Assembly: GCA_028716975.1 (NCBI GenBank)
Contig: JAQUOU010000006.1
Span: forward strand, 62,001-126,000
DNA length: 64,000 nucleotides
Direction: 5' to 3'
From: Methylobacter sp.
Lineage (GTDB): Bacteria; Pseudomonadota; Gammaproteobacteria; Methylococcales; Methylomonadaceae
Positions 30,198 through 37,998 of this stretch are shown in pieces. Positions within the stretch are counted from its first letter, which is position 1, and every line of letters starts with the position of its first letter. The notes beneath the pieces are model-generated. The model saw only the letters and a program-made list of their open reading frames with translations. It did no database searches and was not told the DNA's origin. The position numbers and the translations under genes are program-made.

Positions 30198-31223
30198 TTA
30201 CATGAATTCAAATCCGGAGCTTACGAAATCAAGATTCACATGCTGTTTTAAAAACTCCGGAATTCGTTGCTCTAACCAATAGCGGGGCTCAAACGGTATG
30301 TGGCCGGCAATAAATCCCACATGGCCTCCGCCCGGAGTTATCTCCAGATGAACAAATGAAGACAATTCATCTAAATCGGGAAGAACATCACGGGTCATAA
30401 AAGGATCATCAGCAGCTTGAATTATTAAGGTCGGTACTGCTATCGATTTTAGAAATTGCCGTGAACTGGAGCGCTGATAGTAGTCATCTACATTTTTAAA
30501 ACCATGTAGCTTGGCCACCACCTGATCATCATATTGCCAAAATGAATTGATTTTGGACAAATCGCCTAACTGCCTGATTTTTTCCGCTTCAGCGATGTTG
30601 TCAAGTTTTTCCAGCTGTTGCAGCTTTAGCCGGATATAAAGTTTTAACTCCCGAAGTAAATTGTCACGATAGAGCCTGGAAAATCCCTTATCCAGCTTTG
30701 ATGCGCAAGTACTTAAAACCATAGGAACAGAAACGGCTATCGCGGCGAAAAGTGACAGCTTATTGCCCTGTTCTCCCAGCCACTTTAACAAGACATTACC
30801 GCCTAATGAAAAACCCACTACTGCCAAAGGCGTATCAGGTTCGCGTTGGCGCAGTGTTTGATACAGAAAGTGAACATCCTGCGTATCTCCTGAATGATAG
30901 CATTTCGCTAAATGATTGGATTCCCCGCTACACCCGCGAAAATTTAAAACGATTGTGCGAAATCCCTGCTGGAATAAGGTTTTCTGTAAACCTGCAATAT
31001 AGGTTGACTGGGAGCTTCCTGTTAAGCCATGCAATAAAATAACTAAAGGCTGCTCGCCTTGGCCGTACCAATCTATATCGATAAAATCCTGGTCGGGTGT
31101 CCTTAATCTTTCGCGTTGCAATACTGGGAATGACGATGTTTTTCGAAACAAAGCAGAGTACAGGGTTTGCAAATGCGCATTATTTAGCCACCATGCCGGC
31201 TTAAATGTCGTCTGTATTAACAT
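30198..31223 (-). CDS. YheT-family alpha/beta hydrolase
   Basis: A 341-aa alpha/beta-fold hydrolase of the YheT/UPF0017 type. The oxyanion region is VILLHGLTGSSQSTYI, the nucleophile elbow GFSLGGNV carries Ser139, an aspartate in QAADDPFMTRDVLP is the likely acid, and the histidine is in TPGGGHVGFI. The N-terminal KPAWWLNNAHLQTLY is typical of the family. The substrate is unknown, and it is not obviously connected to the nif genes upstream. Confidence 0.85.
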   Translation of the reverse strand: MLIQTTFKPAWWLNNAHLQTLYSALFRKTSSFPVLQRERLRTPDQDFIDIDWYGQGEQPLVILLHGLTGSSQSTYIAGLQKTLFQQGFRTIVLNFRGCSGESNHLAKCYHSGDTQDVHFLYQTLRQREPDTPLAVVGFSLGGNVLLKWLGEQGNKLSLFAAIAVSVPMVLSTCASKLDKGFSRLYRDNLLRELKLYIRLKLQQLEKLDNIAEAEKIRQLGDLSKINSFWQYDDQVVAKLHGFKNVDDYYQRSSSRQFLKSIAVPTLIIQAADDPFMTRDVLPDLDELSSFVHLEITPGGGHVGFIAGHIPFEPRYWLEQRIPEFLKQHVNLDFVSSGFEFM

Positions 31224-31264
31224 CGTTCATTTTTTGTTGATGTCATTTGAATACGGTAGGATAG

Positions 31265-31302
31265 CATACAAGAATGAGCGCCATTTTGCCTATTCTTGTA
31301 TG
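31265..31302. repeat. Perfect 11-bp inverted repeat
   Basis: CATACAAGAAT at 31265-31275 is the exact reverse complement of ATTCTTGTATG at 31292-31302, with a 16-nt loop. It lies after the end of the NafY-like gene and before the yheT-like gene, both on the minus strand. No T-run follows, so it could be an operator or a weak terminator for the nif unit. Confidence 0.45.
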
Positions 31303-31425
31303 AATAAATTAATAAATATTACTAGGAAGATCAAGCAGGTTTTTATGCAATTGCGGACTCTGCCGAATAGCCGGAATTTGGTGAAACAGGCTTGATTGTG
31401 AACGGAATATCTGTCTCAATGTGTC

Positions 31426-32160
31426 TTAACGAACCTCATCATGAGTAAATCTGACCCGTTCCTCAGCTGAACGCCCGAGAGCTTTAGCAAACCACGGCGG
31501 CGGCGCTTCAAATACTTTCTGAAATTCCTTTAATTGAGCCACCGCTTCGGTTACCTCAGGAACTTTGATCGGGTAAATATCGGCGCGTATCACTTTAGCC
31601 GCAGCCGGGCCCCCGATAGATTGCACGAACAAGACGTGGCAGTCCTTGATTAAATTGGCGCGAAACAGGTTTCTATCATCAGCGCTATCGGCTTCAATAG
31701 TGGATCGTATATCAACCAGTTTGTAATCGTGTTGCGAGAGCTGATAAACCAGGTAACGTATGCAGGAGCCGAAATGCCCGTTAATCAGCGCGCCGCTGTT
31801 TGAACCTATCGCGACGCGGATAGAATCGGGCATATCACCGTCTCTATAAGGCAATATTTCCGGCAAGTCTTCATCTTCGGCCTCGTCGCCCCAGAGATAA
31901 CGCACCGCTAGTTTAATGTTTGCAAGACCGATGCCTATATCTTCACCATCTTCTTCACCATCCAGGCTGCCCAAGCCGGTTTTAAGATTGGTGACGGTGA
32001 TGGATTTTAACTTTTCATCGCTCAAGGGCGAGCCCAGGCGGGCATGTAATATTTCCAGCAGTCTGGGTATATCGATCCCAGGCAGGATGCGTGTTGCTAA
32101 GGCAATGCGTAAGGCTAGTTCACGAGGCAATGCTTCCATTTTAATCTCCGGATTTAACAA
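31426..32160 (-). CDS. NafY/NifY-family FeMo-cofactor binding protein
   Basis: A 244-aa nitrogenase accessory protein. The N-terminal about 100 residues form a helical domain ending in an acidic stretch, and the C-terminal part is the dinitrogenase iron-molybdenum cofactor fold shared with NifX. GHFGSC at 128-133 contains His129, the position corresponding to the cofactor-binding histidine of NafY. Azotobacter NafY has this same two-domain layout and about this length, and it binds FeMo-co and apo-dinitrogenase. Its start overlaps the ankyrin gene by 20 nt. NifY is an alternative name. Confidence 0.8.
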   Translation of the reverse strand: MLNPEIKMEALPRELALRIALATRILPGIDIPRLLEILHARLGSPLSDEKLKSITVTNLKTGLGSLDGEEDGEDIGIGLANIKLAVRYLWGDEAEDEDLPEILPYRDGDMPDSIRVAIGSNSGALINGHFGSCIRYLVYQLSQHDYKLVDIRSTIEADSADDRNLFRANLIKDCHVLFVQSIGGPAAAKVIRADIYPIKVPEVTEAVAQLKEFQKVFEAPPPWFAKALGRSAEERVRFTHDEVR

Positions 32161-32596
32161 GCTGGGATATTAGTTTGAGTGTTTTTCTGGTGGAGGCTAA
32201 ATCCAACGCAGTGAAATCGTCATGCGTTTTAAGTTCCGGATCAGCGCCAGCCGCCAATAGTTGTTCAACAACCTTCTCCCTGCCGCTGGATGCTGCAAAA
32301 ATCAAGACAGTGGCACCAGAGGCGGAGTTTTGATGATTAATATCTATTCCGGCATGAATCAGTGCATTAATACAATCGCTGCTGTCAGCATAACAAGCTG
32401 CCCACAATGCATTATTACCGTATTGATCAATAACATCCAGCGCGGCATTCTGTTCGATCAAAAAGTTGACCACATCGCTGCGGCCTTGTTGACTTGCCAG
32501 AATCAAAGGGTAAATGCCGGCAGTGTTTTTTAATACCGGCTGCGCTGCGGAGAAATAATTATTTTGCAGCCAATCCGATACCTCAGGCTTCATCAT
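32141..32596 (-). CDS. Ankyrin-repeat protein in nif unit
   Basis: A 151-aa cytoplasmic protein made mostly of ankyrin repeats, seen as repeated blocks such as YPLILASQQGRSDVVNFLIE, NALWAACYADSSDCINALI, TVLIFAASSGREKVVEQLLA and TALDLAS. Such proteins act as binding scaffolds. Its start overlaps the rhodanese stop by 4 nt and its end overlaps the NafY-like gene by 20 nt, so the three are translationally coupled. A role with dinitrogenase or its maturation proteins is inferred from context only. Confidence 0.8.
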   Translation of the reverse strand: MMKPEVSDWLQNNYFSAAQPVLKNTAGIYPLILASQQGRSDVVNFLIEQNAALDVIDQYGNNALWAACYADSSDCINALIHAGIDINHQNSASGATVLIFAASSGREKVVEQLLAAGADPELKTHDDFTALDLASTRKTLKLISQLVKSGD

Positions 32597-32901
32597 GCTT
32601 CCTGATGTTTCTCTTTCCAGCTGGAATAACCGCCTTCCAGGCTGTAAACATGTTTAAAGCCGAAATCACTGAAAAATTCGGCAAGATGCTCGCTGGCATG
32701 TCCGTAGTAACAATAAATCAATAGACTGCGCTGCTTATCGCCGCGTTTGACCAATGATTCTTTTAAGCCTTCATGGACATGCAGCGCATCTTCCAAATGT
32801 CCGGCCCTATAATCTTTCATATCCCTACAGTCCAGAATTATGGGGGTGGATTCTTTAATAAAGTTTTCAGAATCGGCAACGGAGAGTGTTTTAAATTTCA
32901 T
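32593..32901 (-). CDS. Single-domain rhodanese (sulfurtransferase)
   Basis: A 102-aa GlpE-sized rhodanese domain. LDCRDMKDYRAGHLEDALHV carries the first conserved motif, and the active-site cysteine is C64 in the loop CYYGHAS. Rhodaneses move sulfane sulfur. In this neighbourhood it may feed sulfur to nitrogenase cluster assembly, as the nif-linked rhodanese RhdN does in Azotobacter. It is the first gene of its own sigma-54-type unit. Confidence 0.88.
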   Translation of the reverse strand: MKFKTLSVADSENFIKESTPIILDCRDMKDYRAGHLEDALHVHEGLKESLVKRGDKQRSLLIYCYYGHASEHLAEFFSDFGFKHVYSLEGGYSSWKEKHQEA

Positions 32902-33051
32902 GGCAGTGTTAATGACTCGGAAAGGTCATTCCTCAAAAGGAGCAAACGTTGTAGTAAAACTGACAATAAAATAAATTTTGTTGCCAGAAAATGTAGATAT
33001 CAAACATTTAGCGGCTCTAATTCCTGGCGGAAAAGCATACTGGATTGACAA

Positions 33052-33066
33052 GCAAGTTATTTGCCA
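33052..33066 (-). promoter_or_regulatory. Sigma-54 (-24/-12) promoter of the rhodanese-ankyrin-NafY unit
   Basis: Read on the minus strand the sequence is TGGCAA-ATAAC-TTGC, with GG and GC at the exact sigma-54 spacing and one deviation from TGGCAC-N5-TTGC. Transcription would begin near 33040, leaving a leader of about 140 nt before the rhodanese ATG. No exact TGT-N10-ACA site was found upstream, only a TGT-N11-ACA at 33252-33268. Confidence 0.7.
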
Positions 33067-33111
33067 TAATCTGGAAGGCCTTATTTTTCTGAGGTTCGCA
33101 AGATTATCAGG

Positions 33112-33147
33112 CAAAAAAAAGCGCCCTATACGAGAAAACAGGGCGCT
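33112..33147 (-). terminator. Rho-independent terminator after the AAA+ gene
   Basis: AGCGCCCT at 33120-33127 pairs perfectly with AGGGCGCT at 33140-33147 around a 12-nt loop. On the minus strand the stem is followed by eight T residues. This is a textbook intrinsic terminator for transcripts coming from the AAA+ gene, and it separates that unit from the rhodanese unit. The rest of the 32902-33287 gap contains the sigma-54 promoter and no gene. Confidence 0.85.
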
Positions 33148-33287
33148 AAAGTTGCCAAACCTGGGAGCGAATAACATAAAAATGGTATACACAAGAATTA
33201 CTAAGCATTAACAATGCGAAAAATTAATGCGATTATGTTTATCATTTTTACTGTTTTGAAACTTAACAATTGCTCAAAGAAAGTCAT

Positions 33288-35024
33288 TCATGCGTTTTGA
33301 AGGTTTTGGCCAAGCGCCTTTTCTACGGCTATTTCCAAATCCATGCCGCGGAATATTGAACAGCGCTGGAATACTTCTAAAGTCGGCTCTGTCTTTTTAT
33401 GCTGACAAAACTTTGCGACCAGTTTGGAAAGCCCTTTAATGTCACGGCCGGTTGCTTCCGGAAAGCTGTCCACTAATTGATTGATCAAGTGAGCATCTAC
33501 GTCCAGGCCGAATTGATTGATCATTACGTGCCAAATCTGGCGGCGCGCATCACGGTCGGGCGGATAATACTTAATCAAGGCAATACACCGGGAAACAATC
33601 GCTTCATCAATGTCATCCACACGATTAGTAGTCAGAAACAGCAAGCCGTTAAAATATTCAAGTACCCTTAAAAACACGCCGACTACGGCATTCATGGCGA
33701 TGTTATTATCGCGCCGCTTGATGTAAACATCCGCCTCGTCAATCAGCATGACAGCGCCCCAGCGCTGGGCGCGGGTTAAGACATCTTTTAAGGCTTTTTC
33801 CATTTCACCGACATTGAGTCCCAGTTGTCCTGAATGCACACGGTATAAGGGGCGCTTGATGATTTCGGAGTAGACTTCGGCCGTTAACGTTTTACCCACT
33901 CCGGCAGGTCCTGCGCACAATACCGTTGTTCCTCCCGACTTGCCTTCAACAATATCATCCATCAAGACATCCATTTCGGCGGTCAGGATATCGATCAAAT
34001 CAATCTGTTCTTCACGCAGAATCAGTTTTTGCTTTAGTTCCGGTTGATATCGATAAGGCGTGATGTCATTAACATGCACCCATAAATGATGATGCAGTTC
34101 CAGGTGAAACATTAACAGGTAGCAATGAACGGGAAGTTCGGTAAATAAACCTTTGGGGATTTCCGTTTGCGAGGCTTCAACTTCATTCTCGACCTTGCAG
34201 TCATAGCGATTGCTTTTGGCGGCTTTTCGCAGGTATTTGGCAAGGATGTCGCCTTTGGCATCAACCGTTAATGCACGCTCGCTAAGGATACTTTCATCAT
34301 TAACCAGTCGCGCAGTACCGCCTTCAGTGGATAAAACCACGACATCCTTACGCGCCCAATCGGTGCTGCGATGCGAAGCCGTAGGATCTTCAGCATAAAA
34401 TCCGGTGCCTTTGCCGGAAAACTGTGTGCCGGACTGACCGCACCATTTGAAATAACGCCCAGCGGCATCGTCATAAGTGCTGATAAGTTCAGGCGTTTCT
34501 TTAAGAAAACCTTTAGCCGCAAAAATTTCAGTAACTGTTTTGTGGGCAATGTCCCGAGCGCGGATAGTGACGGTTGAAACCGCTACTTTGCCTTTGGCAT
34601 TGGCTTTGAGCTCAAGTGTAACCCGTCCTGTTTCTTCCTCGCCAGACGGCGTAAAGTCCAGCCGCGTGACCACATAAGCCATGGGTTTTCCGGCAACGTT
34701 GGCCTGGAACAGCCAGCCGCGTATGGCGTTGTTTATAAGATAACGGGCACAAGCCGGCAACAGCATTTCCAGGTCATCTTCTTCAAACTTGACCGTATCA
34801 TCGTTCATCGCTTTTTGCAGCGTTGAAAGCTGTGCGGCATGGCCTTGCATTTCAGCCCCTGCATTCTTGTAAAGAACCTGCAAAAAACTGAGCTCGGTAT
34901 TGGACAGTTGCTTGAACGGCACTTCGGCTTTATTGCCAAAACGCAGTTGATCTTTTAATGCTGCCAGCGCCGGAAACTCATTGACCATGGCTTCTACATA
35001 TTTGCGCTCAATCTGAAGTTTCAT
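33288..35024 (-). CDS. AAA+ ATPase of the nif accessory block
   Basis: A 578-aa protein with a single C-terminal AAA+ module. Walker A is GPAGVGKT at 372-379, Walker B is VMLIDEAD at 425-432, a sensor-1 asparagine lies in LFLTTNRVDD, and arginine-finger candidates are in EAIVSRCIAL. The N-terminal about 330 residues contain no domain I recognise and may be substrate-specific. AAA+ proteins remodel or unfold partners. Location at the end of the nifEN accessory block suggests a chaperone-like role in nitrogenase assembly or repair, which is inference. Confidence 0.8.
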   Translation of the reverse strand: MKLQIERKYVEAMVNEFPALAALKDQLRFGNKAEVPFKQLSNTELSFLQVLYKNAGAEMQGHAAQLSTLQKAMNDDTVKFEEDDLEMLLPACARYLINNAIRGWLFQANVAGKPMAYVVTRLDFTPSGEEETGRVTLELKANAKGKVAVSTVTIRARDIAHKTVTEIFAAKGFLKETPELISTYDDAAGRYFKWCGQSGTQFSGKGTGFYAEDPTASHRSTDWARKDVVVLSTEGGTARLVNDESILSERALTVDAKGDILAKYLRKAAKSNRYDCKVENEVEASQTEIPKGLFTELPVHCYLLMFHLELHHHLWVHVNDITPYRYQPELKQKLILREEQIDLIDILTAEMDVLMDDIVEGKSGGTTVLCAGPAGVGKTLTAEVYSEIIKRPLYRVHSGQLGLNVGEMEKALKDVLTRAQRWGAVMLIDEADVYIKRRDNNIAMNAVVGVFLRVLEYFNGLLFLTTNRVDDIDEAIVSRCIALIKYYPPDRDARRQIWHVMINQFGLDVDAHLINQLVDSFPEATGRDIKGLSKLVAKFCQHKKTEPTLEVFQRCSIFRGMDLEIAVEKALGQNLQNA

Positions 35025-35332
35025 AGGTTCTCTGTATTATGAATTGACAATAATGAGGCAGCTACACAATACGAACAGATATTTAAATTCCTGTCAGTAT
35101 TGCAGAGGATGGTCTTTTAAGAAACTCTTGAACACCTTGATTCCATTCATGCCCTTTGACTCTCCTCAGGAAAGCGTTGGACAAGCTACCCTTGAACGGA
35201 ATCAACAACTTAAATAAAATAAATCAAAAACTTAGCATGAAAGAAATCAAAATTCTACCATTCGTCCTGAGCTTGTCGAAGGACTTCATAGAATTCTTTC
35301 ATCAGAAGACGCGCAAAGGTAGTAATCCAATC
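35025..35332. other. Gap between the AAA+ gene and the 189-aa gene, contains a REP-like copy
   Basis: No gene is supported in this 308-bp stretch; the one open frame is AT-rich and runs antisense into the next gene. It carries one clean copy of the dispersed repeat TTCGTCCTGAGCTTGTCGAA near 35263-35282 and a degenerate relative around 35160-35200. I found no -24/-12 promoter here, so the AAA+ gene may be read from upstream or from an unseen promoter. Confidence 0.5.
35263..35287 (+). repeat. Copy of dispersed REP-like repeat family A
   Basis: TTCGTCCTGAGCTTGTCGAA followed by GGACT. The same motif recurs near 37392-37412 and in degenerate form near 63752-63777. The core is an imperfect palindrome of the kind found as extragenic repeats. 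Confidence 0.7.
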
Positions 35333-35902
35333 TTAAATTGCGCCCACTGCGGCTTCTTTAACCACCACAATAGTATTTTCTTCTGCTTCTGCAAAGGTAA
35401 CGAGCGGCGATTTTGTCTTATAAGATTTAGCTGCGGCATAAGCGATGGCGACTTTATCTTCAGCAGATTGATTCTTCAGCTCGCTTTTTTCAATATACAA
35501 TTCTTCCAGCAATTCATTCCATACCAAGCCCTGTTTGAAAGGTATTAATATATAGGTAACGCCTTCCAGTTCAACCTGCATGCCCTTGCCGATATTTTCC
35601 ACATATATTAAAGCGATGCAGTCTTTCGCAATATCGGCTTTATATTTTTCAACGAAAACAGGTAGTAGATCGAGTGTAGGCAGTAGTCCGTTGATAAATT
35701 TGATCTTGTCGTTTTCAACGATCAAGGCGGAATGAATCAACAGGGCTTCAGGCGGTCTACGGTCAGTTGTTGAACCTTCGCGTAAAGTTCCTTCTTTTAA
35801 AACGAGGTCGCCGCGATAAGCGTAAACACCCGCATCGCTGGTTTGGCCATTGACCAAAGTCACAGTTAATAAGCCTTTAGTTTGATAGGTTTCTAGTAGC
35901 AT
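35333..35902 (-). CDS. Unknown protein of nif accessory block (189 aa)
   Basis: I do not recognise this protein. It is soluble, without a signal peptide, membrane segment or cysteine cluster. The N-terminal half looks beta-rich (GLLTVTLVNGQTSDAGVYAY), and the C-terminal part is helical and ends in hydrophobic valines. GATCAGGAGAACAAAACC before ATG gives a convincing ribosome-binding site, and coding bias resembles its neighbours, so it is a real gene. It lies between the 124-aa unknown gene and the AAA+ gene on the same strand, which suggests a nitrogen-fixation link. Confidence 0.75.
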   Translation of the reverse strand: MLLETYQTKGLLTVTLVNGQTSDAGVYAYRGDLVLKEGTLREGSTTDRRPPEALLIHSALIVENDKIKFINGLLPTLDLLPVFVEKYKADIAKDCIALIYVENIGKGMQVELEGVTYILIPFKQGLVWNELLEELYIEKSELKNQSAEDKVAIAYAAAKSYKTKSPLVTFAEAEENTIVVVKEAAVGAI

Positions 35903-36002
35903 GGTTTTGTTCTCCTGATCTTGTTGGGTAGAGTATAAATTAGTGTGCGATTAGCATAATTTGGCAGCAGCTCATAAATTCGAGATGGCTTTTCCATATC
36001 GG

Positions 36003-36377
36003 CTAGTCGGGCATTTGCAGTAACTTGGCTTCAGCTTTAATGTTTTCAGCTTTACCCCAGGCAGTAATGCCTTCAACGAACCATTTTGATTTGCCCGGAT
36101 GGGTTTTAACCACATCATATTCTGCATAAAAAGTGCCGTCACTATTAAACTGAAGCCTGCCGATACGCTGTTTTTTAAACTCATCGTACCAATAGCACGT
36201 TAAGTTATGGTCTCCAGTATAAGGGTCTTTGACGAGTTCAAAGCTGGCATCATCGTAATTCGGATAGTGTTTAATTTCTGCTGCCGCAAAACCCAGCTTG
36301 TTGATTTCCTCACTCAGTCGCTGACATACACATTCAGCCAGCGGGCGGTTTCTAGTGATGTGCCCGGATAAATCCAT
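36003..36377 (-). CDS. Unknown protein of nif accessory block (124 aa)
   Basis: No family is recognised. It is a small soluble protein with several aromatic residues in the middle (LTCYWYDEFKKQRIGRLQF, FYAEYDVVKTHPGKSKWFVE) and a short helical N-terminus containing two cysteines (AECVCQRL). Its start shares one base with the stop of the TPR-like gene, so the two are translationally coupled. Function is unknown; the context is nitrogen fixation. Confidence 0.75.
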   Translation of the reverse strand: MDLSGHITRNRPLAECVCQRLSEEINKLGFAAAEIKHYPNYDDASFELVKDPYTGDHNLTCYWYDEFKKQRIGRLQFNSDGTFYAEYDVVKTHPGKSKWFVEGITAWGKAENIKAEAKLLQMPD

Positions 36378-36874
36378 TACTCAGTCACTCCCGCCGCTAA
36401 ATCCATAATCACTGAAGCGCCGGAAAGGTCTTTTGGATCCAGCTGTTGTATGTGTGATAAGACAAGCTGCGCGTCTTGGGTAAACCCGAGTCTTAGCTTG
36501 ATAAAAGCCAATGCTTTCAGTGTATATAAATAAAACAGGGCGCTCTCATTGGCATATAAGCTCCATTGGTGAAGGTTTTCAACCAGCCGGCGATAGTCGT
36601 TGGGAAAGCCGCCTTGTTTTGCCGCTTCCTCCAGGCCTGCCAGCACAATCCGTTCTGCATCAACGAGGCGTTTTTGGTAGAAATAAAATTTATACAATGC
36701 AAAATACGTTTGTAGACAATGGCTGTCCAGAGTTTGCGCTTGTATAAACAGGTTTTCTGCCTTGCTTTGATTAATCGAACTTGCGGCGACAGCCGCTTGC
36801 AGAAGCTGATTGACTTCGGCGGGCATATTCGGGCTGAACATGACCCGCTCTTCAATAAACGCAGTCGAATTCAT
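36377..36874 (-). CDS. Helical TPR-like protein of nif accessory block
   Basis: A 165-aa all-helical protein whose pattern resembles tetratricopeptide repeats (INQSKAENLFIQAQTLDSHC, TYFALYKFYFYQKRLVDAER, ESALFYLYTLKALAFIKLR). Such folds mediate protein-protein contacts. It starts on the last base of the 2Fe-2S ferredoxin gene and ends on the first base of the 124-aa gene, so three genes are coupled. A role as an adaptor for nitrogenase components is inferred only. Confidence 0.7.
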   Translation of the reverse strand: MNSTAFIEERVMFSPNMPAEVNQLLQAAVAASSINQSKAENLFIQAQTLDSHCLQTYFALYKFYFYQKRLVDAERIVLAGLEEAAKQGGFPNDYRRLVENLHQWSLYANESALFYLYTLKALAFIKLRLGFTQDAQLVLSHIQQLDPKDLSGASVIMDLAAGVTE

Positions 36875-37197
36875 TACCAGATCTCGGCAGGAACCATCAG
36901 GTCGGCAACCGGTTCGCCGCCAAGCAGATGCTGCTCGATGATGGTAAGGACATCATCCTTTTTCAACCTGCCATACATAACTCCTTCAGGATAAACCAGG
37001 ACGCTGGGACCCATCATGCATGGGCCCATGCAGCCGGTGTTAGTCAGGGCTATTTTTTCGAATAAATTACGTGCCTGTATTTCATTCATGAATTCATTCA
37101 TGATTTCGGCACAACCCGTACTTGCGCAGGAACCTCTGGGATGCCCTTGCGGCCGGTTTTGAGTACAAACAAATACATGTTTTTCTGGTCTGGGCAT
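36874..37197 (-). CDS. Thioredoxin-like 2Fe-2S ferredoxin (Shethna I type)
   Basis: A 107-aa ferredoxin of the thioredoxin-like [2Fe-2S] family. Cysteines lie at 11, 24, 29, 56 and 60; C11, C24, C56 and C60 fit the cluster ligands (VFVCTQNRP, GSC, NTGCMGPCMMGPS). In Azotobacter a homologous protein (FeSI) is encoded inside the major nif cluster, which supports a role in nitrogen-fixation electron transfer or protection. Confidence 0.88.
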   Translation of the reverse strand: MPRPEKHVFVCTQNRPQGHPRGSCASTGCAEIMNEFMNEIQARNLFEKIALTNTGCMGPCMMGPSVLVYPEGVMYGRLKKDDVLTIIEQHLLGGEPVADLMVPAEIW

Positions 37198-37441
37198 GAT
37201 CTTGATCCTTTTAAAAAATTATGTAATCTCTGAGTAAGTTGCTTCCTCATGGTTCGACAAGCTCACCACGAGCGGGGTTCGACAAGGCTCTCCTGAGTGC
37301 AATCGAAGGGCTCACCACGAAAGGGTTCGACAAGGTTCGCCTGAGCGTAGACTAAGGGCTCACCACGATCGGAATCACCAAAAGCCGTTCGTCCTGAGCC
37401 TGTCGAAGGAAGCCTGTCGAAGTGACTTAAGCAGAGATTTT
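37198..37441. repeat. Tandem cluster of REP-like repeats inside the nif block
   Basis: Several partial copies of one repeat are stacked here. GGTTCGACAAG begins copies near 37251, 37277 and 37325; a CTCACCACGA unit recurs three times at about 37262, 37311 and 37359; and an inverted full unit TTCGTCCTGAGCCTGTCGAA ends near 37411. The array lies between two co-directional genes and has no coding potential. The opening GTAATCTCTGAG (about 37221) also appears just after nifA near 63731. Confidence 0.75.
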
Positions 37442-37759
37442 TTATGCAGCTTCTTTATGCTCGTGGGTAAAACAATCTTTCGGGCACACTTTGGAGCAAG
37501 CTTCACAGCCGATGCAATCAAGGCCGTTTTTTATACTCATGACCATAGTGATATCATCGTCGTCTTCAAAATCGCCATAATCATTGTCAAAATCTTCCGG
37601 ATCGAGCGCTTCGCCTTTTTCAACCAAATCGAAAACATCGCGAGGGCAGACTTTAAAGCAACGGCCACAACCTATACATGTTTTCTGATTGATATCAGTG
37701 ACATAAGCCGGCGTCCATACTGTGCCGCCAAAGGTAACGCCGGTTACAAATTCAGACAT
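37442..37759 (-). CDS. fdxB: Nif-specific ferredoxin III (2x[4Fe-4S])
   Basis: A 105-aa ferredoxin with two four-cysteine motifs, [14 protein letters not shown] and [14 protein letters not shown], separated by an acidic insert ([17 protein letters not shown]). This insert and the flanking sequence fit the nif-specific ferredoxin III family found beside nifENX. It probably carries electrons for nitrogenase or cofactor synthesis. It starts 14 nt after the CCE_0567-type gene. Confidence 0.9.
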   Translation of the reverse strand: MSEFVTGVTFGGTVWTPAYVTDINQKTCIGCGRCFKVCPRDVFDLVEKGEALDPEDFDNDYGDFEDDDDITMVMSIKNGLDCIGCEACSKVCPKDCFTHEHKEAA

Positions 37760-37773
37760 GACTTTTCTCCAGC

Positions 37774-37986
37774 TCAGGCCGCTTCGGTTTGTGCGGCAAT
37801 CAGTTTTTGGTTGGCTTCATCCCAGGCTTTACAAGCGTCGTAAGTCGCTTGGGCGATACCTAAAAGATCACCGTATCCTTCAGGCAAGCTGTCTTCAATG
37901 AGGTCATGCAATACCATCGCTTGCTCATTGGCCAAACGCTTGGTTTTTTTGACTTCTTTTTCCAGTTTCTTTAATTCTTCAGACAT
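37774..37986 (-). CDS. CCE_0567-family small helical protein
   Basis: A 70-aa helical hairpin protein ([20 protein letters not shown], then [20 protein letters not shown]) of the DUF683/CCE_0567 type. Members are small metalloproteins encoded almost always between the DUF269 gene and nif ferredoxin III, exactly as here. The molecular role is not established. Confidence 0.85.
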   Translation of the reverse strand: MSEELKKLEKEVKKTKRLANEQAMVLHDLIEDSLPEGYGDLLGIAQATYDACKAWDEANQKLIAAQTEAA

Positions 37987-37998
37987 GTTTCCACCTCA

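Noticed and set aside
33252..33268. TGT-N11-ACA as a NifA site for the rhodanese unit
   Set aside because: Spacer is one base longer than the NifA consensus and the site is about 190 bp from the promoter, inside the AAA+ gene's 3' flank; not counted as support.
35156..35548. 130-aa plus-strand open frame
   Set aside because: It runs through a repeat-bearing gap and antisense into the 189-aa nif gene, which has a good ribosome-binding site.
37250..37430. Possible CRISPR-like array
   Set aside because: Repeat units differ in length and order, there are no regular spacers and no cas genes; it fits REP-type repeats.
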